Positions 28,003 to 40,007 are shown, counted from the stretch's first letter. The stretch: 64,000 nucleotides of DNA from Atlantibacter hermannii (GCA_900635495.1 LR134136.1:2728001-2792000), one strand, 5' to 3'. A program made the numbers and translations. The notes: generated by a model not told the origin, from the sequence alone.

Positions 28003-28108
28003 TGCAATAAATCGCCCTTCTGCCGCCTCTGTACCGGCATAGTTGGATAACAGCGGCCGCCAGTTGCGATGAAACGTTTAGTGCGCGGAGAAATGCGCCG
28101 GAGCGCAA

Positions 28109-28618
28109 ATGCGAAAAATCACGGTTGTGGCGTACGACGCCCAATGGCCTGAACAGTATGAGGCTGAACGCGCCTTATTGCAGGCCACACTGGGTCAGGT
28201 CATTTATCACATTCATCATATTGGCAGTACCTCTGTTCCCGGTTTAGCAGCCAAACCCGTTATCGATATTTTGCTGGAGGTAACTGATCTCGATGAACTG
28301 GACAGGCTAAACGCTGCTATAGCGGCTATCGGGTACTGCGCCCGCGGTGAAAATGGAATATCGAATCGCCGCTATTTCACCAAAGGCGGCGACCAACGCA
28401 GCCATCAGGTTCATGCTTATGTCGCTGGTGATACGCAAATACGAAAACACCTGGCGTTCCGTGATTATCTGATAACACACGGGGAAACAGCGGCACGGTA
28501 TGCAGAGATAAAACGTGCGGCGATGCGGGCAAGTGAAAACGATGCGCATCGCTATAGTGCCCTGAAAGCAGACTTCATCGAACACCATCTTCGGCTGGCA
28601 CTCAACGCATCTGAATAA
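28109..28618 (+). CDS. GrpB family (UPF0157) nucleotidyltransferase-fold protein
   Basis: A 169-residue protein with the GrpB/UPF0157 pattern YDAQWPEQYEAER, IHHIGSTSVPGLAAKPVIDI (GS...D nucleotidyltransferase-like motif) and HQVHAYVAGDTQIRKHLAFRDYL. Biochemical role is unproven in bacteria. GGAG precedes the ATG. It converges on the GNAT gene, 15 bases away. Confidence 0.9.
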   Translation: MRKITVVAYDAQWPEQYEAERALLQATLGQVIYHIHHIGSTSVPGLAAKPVIDILLEVTDLDELDRLNAAIAAIGYCARGENGISNRRYFTKGGDQRSHQVHAYVAGDTQIRKHLAFRDYLITHGETAARYAEIKRAAMRASENDAHRYSALKADFIEHHLRLALNASE

Positions 28619-28633
28619 AACACGGGCTCATGG

Positions 28634-29170
28634 CTATGTCGCGGTGGCCTGCATTCCGTCATACCTTAACGCCATCGCTATCCGTCGCGCGGGGTCGAGC
28701 CCGCTGTCGGCTTCCCGGGTCAGTAACGCTCTTATCCGGAGCGGGATCGCGTCGCCTTCCAGCCGGATAAAACCCAGCGAGGCATAAAACGGAGCGTTAA
28801 ACGCTGCGTCTCGGTCGGTTGTCAGCGACGCGCCTCGCAAACTGCGCTTTCGGCCTTCATCCAGCAAGGCGAGAAGCAAACACCGCCCAATACCCTGTCG
28901 TTGCCAGTCCGGATGCACGTCGGCTTCAGCGATATGCAGCCACTCTTCGTGAACATAAGCGCCCGCGAACCCTACCGGCCACGAATCTGTGGCGTACGCC
29001 ACGTACAGTAGCCCGTTCTCACGCCACTGATTAAGTGTTTCCAGGGGAGTTGCCGTCGGCATTCCTGTCACCGCGCCCGCTTCCCGGAGCGTCTCAAACG
29101 CAGCGAGTTCAATCTCCCGTAATGTAGCTAAATCAGCGTACCGCGCAGATTTAATGGTGAACGTTGTCAT
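28634..29170 (-). CDS. GNAT-family N-acetyltransferase
   Basis: A 178-residue acyl-CoA-dependent acetyltransferase, with the acetyl-CoA loop in HPDWQRQGIGRCLLLALLDE and a GNAT-type C-terminal strand (FYASLGFIRLEGD). The ATG at 29170 (TTFTIKSARYADLATLREIE) is chosen over an upstream TTG. Substrate unknown. Confidence 0.85.
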   Translation of the reverse strand: MTTFTIKSARYADLATLREIELAAFETLREAGAVTGMPTATPLETLNQWRENGLLYVAYATDSWPVGFAGAYVHEEWLHIAEADVHPDWQRQGIGRCLLLALLDEGRKRSLRGASLTTDRDAAFNAPFYASLGFIRLEGDAIPLRIRALLTREADSGLDPARRIAMALRYDGMQATAT

Positions 29171-29378
29171 GATTTTTTCTTTTAGCCAGGCAGGCAATAA
29201 TTATTATCCCACCGCTCCCCCGATTCAAATGCGCGACGCAAACCGCCGGACCGTGATCGCTCTTACAAAAGATCCAAGATAAAACATCGTCACAAACAAC
29301 GCGCCCTGGCGTATATTTTTTCAGCGCAGGATACGAATACCGGTTGAAAACAAAATCATGAAGCAAGGAGAGTCAGCG

Positions 29379-30638
29379 ATGCAGTTACAGCCCGGACAAA
29401 ATACACCTCTTAACCTCGCCACAGCGAGCCTTCAGCTTGATTATCCGCAAAAGTCCGGATTTCAGGGCGAGCCGGATATCGGCGTGTTTATGCTGAGTGA
29501 TCAGGGAAAAGTGAGCCGGGATGAAGATTTTATCTTCTTTAATAATCCCCGTTCTCCGGAAGGCAGCGTGCAATTAACCAGTGCGGCGGATCACGCCACG
29601 CTTCAACTTGATTTGCAAAATATTCCGGCCACGATTCATAAAATCGCCGTTACCCTGGTGATCGATGGCCGGGATAATCTCAGCGGCCTGCTTCACTTAA
29701 CCATGGCGCTTGAAGGCGTGGCGAAGTTTGTCCCGGAAACCGAAGGCCGGCAGGAAAAGGCGCTTATTCTGGCAGAATTTTACCGCCATCAGGGAAACTG
29801 GAAATTGCGCGCCGTCGGGCAGGGTTTTCATGGTGGACTTGAACCGCTGGCCATTCATTACGGTGTGGATGTGGAAAAGCCCGTCGAAAACGCCGCCGCT
29901 TCGCCAGCAGCGCCAAAAATCAGCCTCGAGAAAAAGCTCGCGTCAAAAGCGCCCAGGTTGGTCAGTCTGGCAAAACAGGCAACGGTCAGCCTGAGTAAAC
30001 ATAAGCTCGACACCGTCAATGCCCGAGTGGCGTTTGTTCTGGACGCATCCGGCTCCATGAAAGGTCAGTTCTCTAAAGGCAAGGTGCAGGCGGTGCTGGA
30101 TCGTATCGCCGTACTGGCAGCGCAGTTTGATGACGACGGGACGATGGATGTATGGGGTTTTGCCGAACGACATAAAAAATACCCGGATGTCACGCTGGAT
30201 AATCTTGATGGCTATATTCAGGCCATTCAGGGCACCAGCAAACGTTCCGCCTGGGAAAATTTGCCCGGGCTGGGCGGTACGAATAACGAACCGCCGGTGA
30301 TGGAAGAGATAATTGATTATTTTGCTGACAGCACCCTGCCGGTATACGTGGTGTTCATTACCGATGGCGGCATTACCAAAACGCGGCAGATTAAAGAAGC
30401 TATCCGGCGTTCGGCCAACACGCCTGTTTTCTGGAAGTTTGTCGGACTGGGCGGAACTCATTACGGCATACTGAAAAATCTCGATGAGTTTACTGACCGC
30501 ACGCTTGATAACACCCATTTCTTTGCAATGGATGATTTTGGCACGCTTGGGGATGACAAACTGTACGATTTACTGCTGGAAGAGTTCAGGGAGTGGCACG
30601 ATAACGCTCTCTCCCTGAATCTGCTTAATCATTCCTGA
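29379..30638 (+). CDS. TerD-like/von Willebrand factor A protein (TerF-type)
   Basis: A 419-residue protein. Residues 1-175 resemble a TerD/CABP domain (DIGVFMLSDQGKVSRDEDFI, VTLVIDGRDNLSG); a basic linker follows, and residues about 225-400 are a von Willebrand A domain with the metal-binding motif LDASGSMKGQFSKG and FITDGGITKTRQIKEA. This is the TerF/vWA-TerF layout, associated with tellurite-resistance and phage/stress islands. Here no other ter gene is present. AAGGAG lies 8 bases before the ATG at 29379. Confidence 0.85.
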   Translation: MQLQPGQNTPLNLATASLQLDYPQKSGFQGEPDIGVFMLSDQGKVSRDEDFIFFNNPRSPEGSVQLTSAADHATLQLDLQNIPATIHKIAVTLVIDGRDNLSGLLHLTMALEGVAKFVPETEGRQEKALILAEFYRHQGNWKLRAVGQGFHGGLEPLAIHYGVDVEKPVENAAASPAAPKISLEKKLASKAPRLVSLAKQATVSLSKHKLDTVNARVAFVLDASGSMKGQFSKGKVQAVLDRIAVLAAQFDDDGTMDVWGFAERHKKYPDVTLDNLDGYIQAIQGTSKRSAWENLPGLGGTNNEPPVMEEIIDYFADSTLPVYVVFITDGGITKTRQIKEAIRRSANTPVFWKFVGLGGTHYGILKNLDEFTDRTLDNTHFFAMDDFGTLGDDKLYDLLLEEFREWHDNALSLNLLNHS

Positions 30639-30659
30639 CAGCTTGCTCTTACTTGCAGC

Positions 30660-30693
30660 TAAGCGGCGGATAGCATCCCTGATCCGCCGCTTA
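30660..30693. repeat. 12-bp perfect inverted repeat between convergent genes
   Basis: TAAGCGGCGGAT (30660-30671) and ATCCGCCGCTTA (30682-30693) with a 10-base loop. There is no T-run on either side, so it is a hairpin at the end of the TerF-type and cdiI transcripts, not a standard terminator. Confidence 0.75.
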
Positions 30694-30741
30694 ACACTGC
30701 ATCCTTACCGCTGGACGTCGTTCGTCGTTGGCAGGGCAGTC

Positions 30742-30975
30742 TCAGAACCTTTTCACTTTTAACAGGCTCATCACGCCTATTCCGAGTCCTAACACCCCGC
30801 CGCCCCACAGGCACATCCTGAATAACCGCATGATCTGCACCTTGTCGAAGGAGACAGGCACACCCCAGGCCAAATAGCCAAAGGCTTCTCCCGCGATATA
30901 AACCACGACGCCAACGAGCATGATGCCGAAAATGCATATCGCCATCACAACGATGAGGAAAATCAGGCTCTTCAT
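30742..30975 (-). CDS. cdiI: Candidate CdiI immunity protein, two-helix membrane protein
   Basis: A 77-residue protein with two long hydrophobic helices (MKSLIFLIVVMAICIFGIML... and the segment around MCLWGGGVLGLGIGVMSLL) and a basic tail KVKRF. Its ATG touches the cdiA stop codon (TAGATG), with GGAG inside the end of cdiA as ribosome site. Position directly after cdiA identifies it as the immunity partner; membrane location fits neutralising a membrane-acting toxin. There is no sequence family I recognise, so the call rests on synteny and topology. Confidence 0.75.
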   Translation of the reverse strand: MKSLIFLIVVMAICIFGIMLVGVVVYIAGEAFGYLAWGVPVSFDKVQIMRLFRMCLWGGGVLGLGIGVMSLLKVKRF

Positions 30976-31659
30976 CTATTTTTTCTCCATCAATTGTTTC
31001 TCCATGGCCTCTTTTTTGTCCTGAATCACGGTGCCCATATATTCGGAGGTCACGCTCCCTCCGATGTTACCCGCAGCGGCAGGGATTTGGCTTGGCAACA
31101 TCTCTTTGGAGATCCCGAACTGGCCTGTAATCTCCGTATATTTTAGCAACGTCGGGTTAAATTTCGGGTCCCAGCCCCCGGTATACCATTTCCCGATTGC
31201 GTTAACGCCCGGCTTAACGAGGTAGTTACCCACCCCATAACCGATCCAGGCCCCTCCGCCATTGGTGATCGCGCCAGTCAGCGGATCATCACCGTTAAGG
31301 GCATTGGCAAAAGCGCCGCCCGCAGCGTTCCAGCCGACCGTTCCCTTCCAGCCGTTGCCCATAGTGAACACATTCACCCAGCCCGCCACGATGGCATTAA
31401 CAGGATTCACTTCACCGGTATCCCAGTACTGGATCCCGGAATTAGCGCCAAAGCCCAGCATCCACATCGCCTGAGCACTACCCGGCAACAGAGCTACGCT
31501 GCCGGTCGCCAGCGCGCCCGCATAGGCTTTATTAGCCGCAATCCCACGCTGGCAGGCTTCGCCGGACGGATCGTCGCTACAGGAAAGCACATCCGCGCCG
31601 TGATCCCTCACTTTAACTTCGTGGCTCAGTTCAGTCCCGCCATACAGGTTATTCTCAAC
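30976..31659 (-). other. CdiA-CT variable toxin tip, from VENN to the C-terminus
   Basis: 227 residues beginning VENNLYGGTE. The tip has a Cys pair (LSCSDD... EACQRG), then glycine/alanine-rich hydrophobic segments (ALATGSVALLPGSAQAMWML, AGGAFANAL, GGGAWIGYGVGNYLV) and the WDTGEVNPVNAIVAGWVN block. No nuclease motif is visible. Hydrophobic segments plus a membrane immunity protein argue for a pore- or ionophore-type toxin. This is inference; no activity is demonstrated. Confidence 0.65.
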
Positions 31660-34600
31660 GGTTGTTTTCCCGGCCTGTGCGGCACTGATTGCGGACGCGC
31701 CGCTGTCGTCCACCAGGCCTCCCGCCAGGCCAGCGGCCAGCGTCGCCAGGGTGGAGACCACCTGTTTCTGGCTGTCGCTGAGCTCTTCCGCACGTTTGCC
31801 GTACATCTCATTGGCAATCAAACCGACCACTTCCGCAGTGGCTGCGCCCGCAGCCCCGGCCAGCGCGTTCTGACCCTGCGCCAGTGCCAGTGCTGCATTC
31901 ACAACCGCATGGGCCGCGACTTTGCCTTCCTGGCTGAGGTCGGTGCGATGGCCGATCGCCTGGGCAATATAGGGCGCAGCCCCGCCCGCCAGTGCGGCTT
32001 TGATATCGCCGCCTGCCAGTCCTTGCACCGCCGCTGTTGCCGCCTGAATCGCACGCTGGTACTGCCCGCCGGTGTCAAACCCGGACGCCTTCAGCGCATC
32101 GTTATAGGCCGTCTGATAAACCTGGCCGAGGATATCATTACTGCTGGCCGTTTGCCCCGGATGGGCTTTCTCCCAGGCGGCTTTAGCAGCCAGCAGATCC
32201 TGGGCAGAAGCATTTTCCCGCGCCGCGTTCGCCGCCTCGGTAGCGCGGATGCTGCCTTCGGTACGGGCAATATCAGAAACCTGATTGCCGATCTGGCCAA
32301 TCAGTTGCGCCTGCTGCAGACGATTCTGCTCTTTCTCTTTATCAAAAATCGGCGACAGCGTCTGATTGGCGTGTTCGACATCCCGGCTTAACAGCGCGGT
32401 ATCCTGCTGCTGGTTCTGTCGATCGCGGATAATCAGGGTTCCGTCAGACAGCGCCGCACGGGTGGTGCTGTCGGCCTCGCCGCTATGGTTGGCCCCCACC
32501 AGCAGGCTGTTCGCCAGATTACCGGCAAACTGGCTGCCGATACTGCCGCCGGTGCTGAAGCCGACGCTCTGATGTTCAACCTTGTATTCGGCACGGTTCT
32601 GAATATCGCTAAAGCCCAGGGTTCCGGTATCGAGACGGTTTTTATCTGCCCCGGCGGTGGAACCAATCACCGCGCCGTCCAGTTGGGTGTGCTCGCCCAC
32701 GCGAATATCGTAACCGCCCTCCCCGGCAAAAATACCGGTTTGCTCAACCACCGAATCGTAGTTGCTGTGCATCTTATCGCGGCTGAGGCTGGCGCTCGCC
32801 GAACCGCTCATGGAGCCAAAACTGAAGCTGCCGCCCGCGCTGGCATTCTGCTGGCGCGAATCGTAGCGATCGCTGTCCTGTTGCGAAATCAGGGTCAGGT
32901 TGCGGCCTACATCGGCTTTCACCGTTTCGCCGTTAACCTGTGCGCCGACCAGGGTGGTGTCACGCCCGCTCATCAGCGTCACCTGACGACCGGCGTCCAC
33001 AGTGGTTTCGGTATAGCGTGTGCCGTTACCCCTTTCGTTACCGCTGCCTTTATTCACGCTGGCGGAGACGTTAATCCCCCAGCCGCCGGAACCGGCACCG
33101 ATACCCACGCCCACGCTGCCGCCGCGGCTTTCATTTTCGCCCTTCAGCCACTGGGTGTTTTCCGCCGATTGCAGCGTGATATCGCGGTTTGCCGCCAGCG
33201 TCGCATTATTGCCCGCTTTGATCTGGCTGCCCTGGATGGTCAAATCACCGTCCGTGCCTGGCGCGCCGCTGCCGGTGGCCTGTACCAACAGGTTACGGCC
33301 CGCATTCAGTGTGCTGCCCTGCGCGGTAGTCTGCCCGCTCTGCTGGGTGGATTTTGACGACTGGCTGCCCCAGGAGAGGCTTACGCCAACGGTATTGGTG
33401 TTATTCGCCACATCCCCCTGCGCGGCATCCATCCTCACGGCCTGCGCCGCCTGAACGCCCGACAAGGCGGCGCTGACGCCCTGGAGCGCCTGGAGACGGC
33501 TGTTGCCTGCCGATTTCGCATTTTGGGTCGCTGTGACTACGCTGTTCAGGGCGCTGCCCGCCGTGCCCGACAGTGCCAGGGTCAACCCGGAGGTTTTCTG
33601 CTCGACAATATGGGTCTGGCGGTTCTGGTTTTGCGCGGCGGTAATCTCCACGTTTTTACCGGTAAGGGTCATATCCTGACCCGCCACCAGTTCCGAGCCC
33701 GTCACGGCAAGACGGTTGCCCGCGCCCAGAGTCAGGTCGCCATTGACGCTGCCAACGGTACTGCCCGCCTGGGTCACGTTTGCGCCGGTATCGGTGGTCT
33801 TAACGCTTTGTGAACCGACGCTGAAACCGATGCCGCCTGAGCTCATCAGACCGGATTTTTTCTCCTGTCTTAAATGCATCTCTTCGTTGCGTTCCTGCGC
33901 CGTGCCGATGGTCATATCGCGGCCTGCCAGCAATGCCACGTCGCCGCTGCCCGCGATGCTGCCGCCGCGCAGGGCCAGGTCGCGCCCGGCAGTGACGTTA
34001 ACGGTATTGCCGCTCAACTCGCTGCCCTGCGCAGTCTGGCCTGACACCACGTCATGAGTACGGGTGGTGGTTTTCGACAGCCAGCCGCTGCTGCCGACCA
34101 CTTTGTGCCGCTCGTCCAGGTGCTGCGTGTTTTGTCCTGCCAACAGATTGATGTCGTTACCAGCATTAAGCGTAAGCGCCTGGTCAGACGACACCGTCGC
34201 GCCCCGCGCCTGGATATCGTTACCCGCGACCAGCGTCACGGCACCCCGGCCTACCACTTCGCTGCCAACGCTGCGCGTCTCGCTCTGGGACAACGTGTTA
34301 TCCGCATCCCAGATCAGTTTGTCGCTGCGCCCGGTGGTCACATCATTGAGCGTGATATTGCGGCCCGCCACCAGTTGCGCCTGGGCGTTATCGCCGCTGG
34401 CGACCACTTGCGCGCCGGTCAGATTGAGATCGCGCCCGGCTTTCAGCCCAAGCTTGCCGTCTTCGCCCTGAACGTAAATCCCGGAAACACTGTCGATAGT
34501 GGTCCGCGTAAAGCGGTTTTCCCCCGCCACGCTTTCCGCGTTGCGCAGCGTGGTTGTGGCGTTGATATCGCGCCCGGCGCTGACCAGCAGGCTGTCCGTG

Positions 34601-37600
34601 CCCTGCAATACGCCGCCGATGTTATTGATATCGGTGCGCGCGGCGATACGGGCGTCCGCCCCCTGGATCATCCCGCTCTGGTTGGTGATGTTATCCGCGT
34701 CAAGCTGGAGCACCCGCCGCCCGGCGATGGTGCCCCGGTTAAAGAGATCGCCGTCGAGCTTCATCACGACGTTGTTACCGGCGATCAGCGAGCCTGAACC
34801 GCTGATATCGCCCGGTTTCACCTTCGCATAAACCTGCGGCATCAGCACCGTCTGCATTGAGCCATCCGGCATTTTCACGTCGGTATTCACCAGCCAGACG
34901 ATATCGCCGGTCAGCAGGGACATCTGCTCCGGCGTCAGGGCGACACCGAGTTTCAGGGCGTATTTCTTCCCGAAGGCGATCCCGCCGTCCATCAGCGCTT
35001 TAAACTGCTCTTCATCATTGGTATAGCCATCAAGATAGCGATACCCGGTCAGCTCAACCACCTGCTCACGGATCAGGCGCTGCTCGTAAAAACCGTCGCC
35101 CAGACGTTTGAGTTTGCCGTCGCCGTTCTGGCTGAGGGCATTTTGCATATAGTCGCTGCCCAGCCACAGTTTCTCGTTGGTAAAGCGCGGATCGGTTTCC
35201 ACCAGATACGATCCACTGGCGGACGGGTTGATTTTAAACAGGCTGTTATCCGGCAGCACCGTGTTTGGCCCGACGATACGGATCGCGTAGTCACCGGGTG
35301 TCACTTCAAAGCGCTGGCCCGGCAGCGGCTTCACCGGCTCACCGTCGTCCACAGTCTGCTGCCAGGGCGCACGGGAGACGGCATCCACTTTACCGGTCAC
35401 CGCGCCCGCTTCGCCGATGGTCACATCGGTTGCGGGTAAGGTGAGCGGCGCAAGCGTAATGTTACTGCCCTGTACGTCGCCCTTGCTGATAAGCTGGCCG
35501 GGCTTGAGCAGGATCTCCTGAATCACCGTCGGTGGCTTGTAATCGGTGCGATCGCGGCCCTGCTCGTCAGACCCTTTATGGCGAATACGGTAATAGTGCG
35601 TCACGGTGCCCACATCGGTGGTGTAGCGCTCGCCAGGTACATCCGGGTTGAGCACGCCATTCGCCATGCCGCTGGTGCTGAGCGTGCCGCCCGCCACCAC
35701 CTGGCTTTTATCGTTGAACAGTTGGTCGCCCGCGAGGATTAAATTGCCTCCGGCCAGGATTTTCGCCGGATCGCTCTCTTTAATGCGCGTCTCTTCAACC
35801 GTCCGCTGGTATTCATACTGATTGAAGTTGTCGTTATTGGAGCCCGTGTCTTCCGGGGTATTCAGGTTGCGCAAGCCATCGGCGGATTTACGGTTAACGT
35901 AAACCCCTTCATCGTTGGCGTTCCAGCGGTTCGGCGATCCTTTATGTTGGTATTCCGTCACCTGTTCCTGGGAAACGGTCACCCGCTCGGTGGAAAAATG
36001 ATCGTTGATATTGTTGATCTGCCCGGCAGTGATCCACATATTGCCCGCGGATTCGATGGTCGCGCTGTGGTTGTTAATCACCTCCGCACGTCCCGTCACA
36101 TTACCGTTATCATCGAGCTTGCCGCCAATCACCATGTCGCCGCCGCTGTAGATCAGCGCGTGGTCACGGTTATTGAGCGTATCGGTGGCGATACCCACCC
36201 ATTCGCGTCCGGCCAGCGTGGCGGCTTTGCCGTTGGCCGCCAGGTTATTGAAGGTGACGGTGTTGATGCCGATGGCGTCGCCGTAGATGCGCCCGGTCCC
36301 CTGGTTAGTCAGGGTGTTGGCATCAATCCGCGTATAGCCGCCGTCGATCAGACCGTAGTTGGTTAGCGTGCCGGTAATGTTGAGGCTGTTTTTCCCGGCG
36401 CTGATCTCCCCGCTTTCGGCGTTCGTCAGGTTACCGCTCTGCAGATCAAGTTGTTGCCCCGCCAGCAATTTACCGCTGTTAGCGATATCACCCGGCGTGG
36501 TGATATGCAGGGTGTCATTGGCGATAATCGTGCCACCGTTAATCAGGCCGCTGTCGCTGTGCAGGCGCATATCCCCCAGCGACAGCAGATCGCCGTCGCC
36601 GCCGATGCGCCAGCCGTCCACATCCAGCCGTTCGCCCGCTTTGGCGACCCCGCCGGTATTCAGCAGATCCAGCTTCGCGCCGTTGAGGGTCAGGTTGCCT
36701 GCAGATGCCAGCGCGCCGTCGGTATTATCCAGCAGGCCGCCATTGGTGATGGTGAGCGCTTTATCCGTCAGGATCACGCCGCGCTGGTTATTCAGCGTGC
36801 CGGTGTTGAATGTGGCTGAGGCGGCTTCGACACCCTGATTTTTATCCTGGGTATTCTGGTTGGCGAAGCTGACGGCGTTAACCGTGAGCTGTGCGCCGCT
36901 GCGGATCAGGCCGGAGACGTTATCAATAGCGCCTTTGGCGACGTCCAGCATCAGATCGCCCACCGACTGGATTTGGCCGCCGCCGTTTTGCAGCGCGCCG
37001 CTCTCGAGGGTGGTCGCGGATTCGCCGATAATGCGTCCGCCATTGCGGTTATCCACGCTGGCGGCGCTCAGTTCGAACGGGCCTTTGGCCGCCAGGGTGC
37101 CGTTCTGGTTATTCAGCGCGCCGCTGTTCAGGGACAGGGAGCCGAGGCTGTTCAGGGTGCCGTCGAGATTGGTGAAGGCGTGTCCGGTGGTATCCAGCGC
37201 CACGCTGCCGCCCTGCATCAGGCCGGATTGATTATTGAGTTCACCGTTCAGGTCCAGCGTCAGCGCCCCGGTCGCCACCAGGTCGCCGGAGGTGTTATCC
37301 AGCGTACCGCTGTTGAGCGTCAGGCTTTTACCGGCGAGCGTGACGCCGTCGTTATTGGCAAAGGTGCCGGTGGTCAGCGTCATCTCACCGAGGCTGGTGA
37401 TGCCGCCTTTATCGCCGCTGCGGCGGTTAGTCAGTTCGCCTGCTTCGACGGTAAGCGCGTCGCCGCTCTGGATCAGACCGCCCTCGTCATTATTGATACT
37501 GTCGCCGCCAAGCGTCAGCGCCTGCTGTGCCGCCAGTTGGCCCGCGCGGTTGTCGAGGGTGCCCGCTGCAATCGCGCCGCGTCCACCGCTGACCATTACG

Positions 37601-39994
37601 CCCTGCTGGTTATCGAGTTTTCCGGCGTGGATGCTGAGATCGTTACCCGCGCCGAGGATCCCGTTGGCATTGTCGAGCGTCGCGGCATCAAGGTTCATCG
37701 CGCCGCCGGATTTCAGCGATCCGCCGCCGTTGGTCAGGGTGTTGACCCGGGCGGTGACCGCCTGCTCCGAACCCAACAGGCCGTTACGGTTGTCCACGGC
37801 ATTGCCGGTAAGATCCAGCGCGCCACCGCTCACCATTACGCCGTGCTGGTTATCCATATCTCCGGTGGCAAGCGTGAGCGTGCCGCTGCTGCTGATGCCG
37901 CCGGTTTCACCGCTGTTGCGGTTGGTCAGCGTCGCGCCGTGGGTGTCGATTCGGGTATTGCCGGTCGCCTGGATCAGCCCCGCCGTGTTATCCAGCGCGC
38001 CGCTGTCTACGCGCATATCGCCCTGTGCCAGCAGTTTGCCGGACTGGTTATTCAGCGCGCCGTTGTTGAGTTGCAGGGTCGCGCCGCTGGCGACCATCTC
38101 TCCCGCCGTGTTGTCCACGCTCGCGGCGTTCAGCGTCAACGCGCCGCTACTTTCGACCCGTCCCTTGCGGTTGCTGACTGCGCCACGGCTGACGATGTCG
38201 GATTGTCCGGCAGAGGCCGAGATCAGGCCACCGTCGTTATTCAGCGTCCCGGTCTGCGCCCGCACACTGCCGCTGGCCGCCAGCGTCCCGTCACGGTTAT
38301 CCAGCACGGAACCGGTATCGACGCTGAGGCTGCCGTTCTGGGCGGCAATGAGTTGCCCGCTCTGGTTAGTGAGCGAACGGGCACGCAGCGCCACGTTGCC
38401 ATTTGCGGCGATCTGTCCGGCGTTATTGTTGACGTCTCCCGGCAGATCCAGCGTGAGATTGCCGCTGCCGGTCTGCACGATACGCCCTTTCTGGTTTGAC
38501 AGCGTGTTCGTCTGGACGGACAACGCCTCGGCTGTCACCTGGCCGCCGTCGTTATTCAGGCGTGTTGCACTGCGGGCGGCCAGCTCCCGGGCGCTGACCT
38601 GCGCACTGGCAGTGGTCAGCTCGCCGGAGCCCGCATCAAGCAGCACCGTATCGCCCTGGGTTTTGCTGCCGCTGAGGTCGATCCCCTGCCCCCGGGCGAT
38701 CAGCGCGCCCCCCGCCAGGGTTTGCCCATGCGCGGCCAGTTGCCCACTGGCGCTTAAATCCAGGTTTCCCTGAGCGGCGAGTTTGCCGTCATCCTGTACG
38801 CCTGCCGCCAGTATGCCCTGGCTGTTGCCCGTCAGGCTGGCGGCCTGCACCCGGGTATGATTGCGCGCCACTATCGAGCCGCGGTTATTGACTTCGCCGC
38901 CGCTCTGCACACTGGCACTACCGCCCGCGTAGATCGCGCCGCTGTTATCAATACCGCCCGATGCCGCGAGCAGGGTATCGCCTTTGCCGCTGATGTTGCC
39001 GCTGTTTTCAATCCGGCCATCCGCCGTCAGCGTGACGCTGCCTGCCTGCGCGCCGATGTTCCCGGCGTTGCGTACCCCGACGCCGCTTTCGGTGCCCACC
39101 ATCCGGATTTTACCGGCGTACATGCCGCCAAGGCTGGCTACGTCCAGCGCCATTTGCGGACGAGTCGCCGGATCGTCAGTGGTTTTATCAATGCGCTCGT
39201 GCGCCGCGTCCACCAGGTTGCGACCAGTGGTGACGTTAAGTTCGTTGCCCCAGATCCCGGCATTCACATTGACCGAGCGGGCGATGATATCGGTATAGTT
39301 GGCGCCGGAAGTATCCAGCCCCTTGCCTTCAATGTTTATCTCGCCGCGCTCGACGTTATAGCCGGTCAGCGCGCCGTTGTTGAGTTGCGGCTGGCCGGTG
39401 GTGAGCGTGGCGCGGTTGGCGTTAATGAATCCGCAGCCGTTACAGGTAATGCCTGACGGGTTGGCAATGACCACCTGCGCCTGCTTCCCGGCCACTTCCA
39501 CATAGCCATTGAGGCGGCTTGGATCGCGGGAATTCACTTCGTTAAGAATGACCCGGGCTTCGCCTTTGCCGAGCCACGGGTTGCCTGCCACCATGCCGCC
39601 AAGCTGCGTCTGAACGTTTCTGTGCGAGTTGTTCAGGATAACGCCCTGCTGACTGACATCGAACTGGCTGTATTTGTTGTGGGAAACCCCCCGCCGCGGA
39701 AGGCGTCTGAATATTAACCTGTGGCGTACCGTTAGCACTCTGGAGCAGGGTCGGCTGCTGGCCCGGCAAGGCGCTGCCGTCAGCCACGATGTTCGCGTGC
39801 ACAGGCGTGACGACGCCCATCGCCAGCCACAGGCTGAAACTGAGCGCCCCGATTTTGCCGATCAGGCGGCTGTGGGTATGTCCAATGCCGGAGGAACGCG
39901 CTGACGACGCCCTGCCCGAGCGGGCAATATCCGCCACCACCATTAACATCCCGCGCGCTTTGTTAAAGACGATGCGATACAGGTTCTTATTCAT
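30976..39994 (-). CDS. cdiA: CdiA, contact-dependent growth-inhibition toxin/filamentous adhesin (frame-shifted near the N-terminus here)
   Basis: A giant exported protein, about 3005 residues once the G6 run at 39687-39692 is read as G5. It starts at 39994 (AAGGA upstream) with the extended signal region MNKNLYRIVFNKARGMLMVV typical of two-partner-secreted proteins. After the signal peptide come the TPS/haemagglutinin domain (YSQFDVSQQGVILNNSHRN..., VVIANPSGITCNGCGF), long beta-helical FHA repeats, then a pre-toxin region with VENN (31648-31659) and a 227-residue variable tip. CdiB exports it; the tip is delivered into neighbouring cells. The ordering cdiB-cdiC-cdiA-cdiI and 13-base spacing from cdiC show one operon. 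The large antisense frames in this gene are composition artefacts. Confidence 0.92.
36400..38950 (-). repeat. Region coding for about 20-residue FHA-type beta-helix repeats in CdiA
   Basis: Degenerate repeats of the form LDNxxGxLxSxGxLxL recur every 20 to 23 residues (for example ALDNTAGLIQATGN, ALNNQSGKLLAQGD, TLDNANGILGAGNDL). They are the right-handed beta-helix stalk that extends CdiA from the cell. Borders are approximate. Confidence 0.8.
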
Positions 39995-40007
39995 GGAAAT
40001 TTCCTTA

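Noticed and set aside
36973..38773. Two overlapping plus-strand frames of about 510 codons inside cdiA, and others at 31600-34800
   Set aside because: They are antisense to the FHA-repeat region of cdiA. The repetitive GC-rich codons remove stop codons on the other strand; the products are low-complexity, have no family resemblance and two frames overlap each other.
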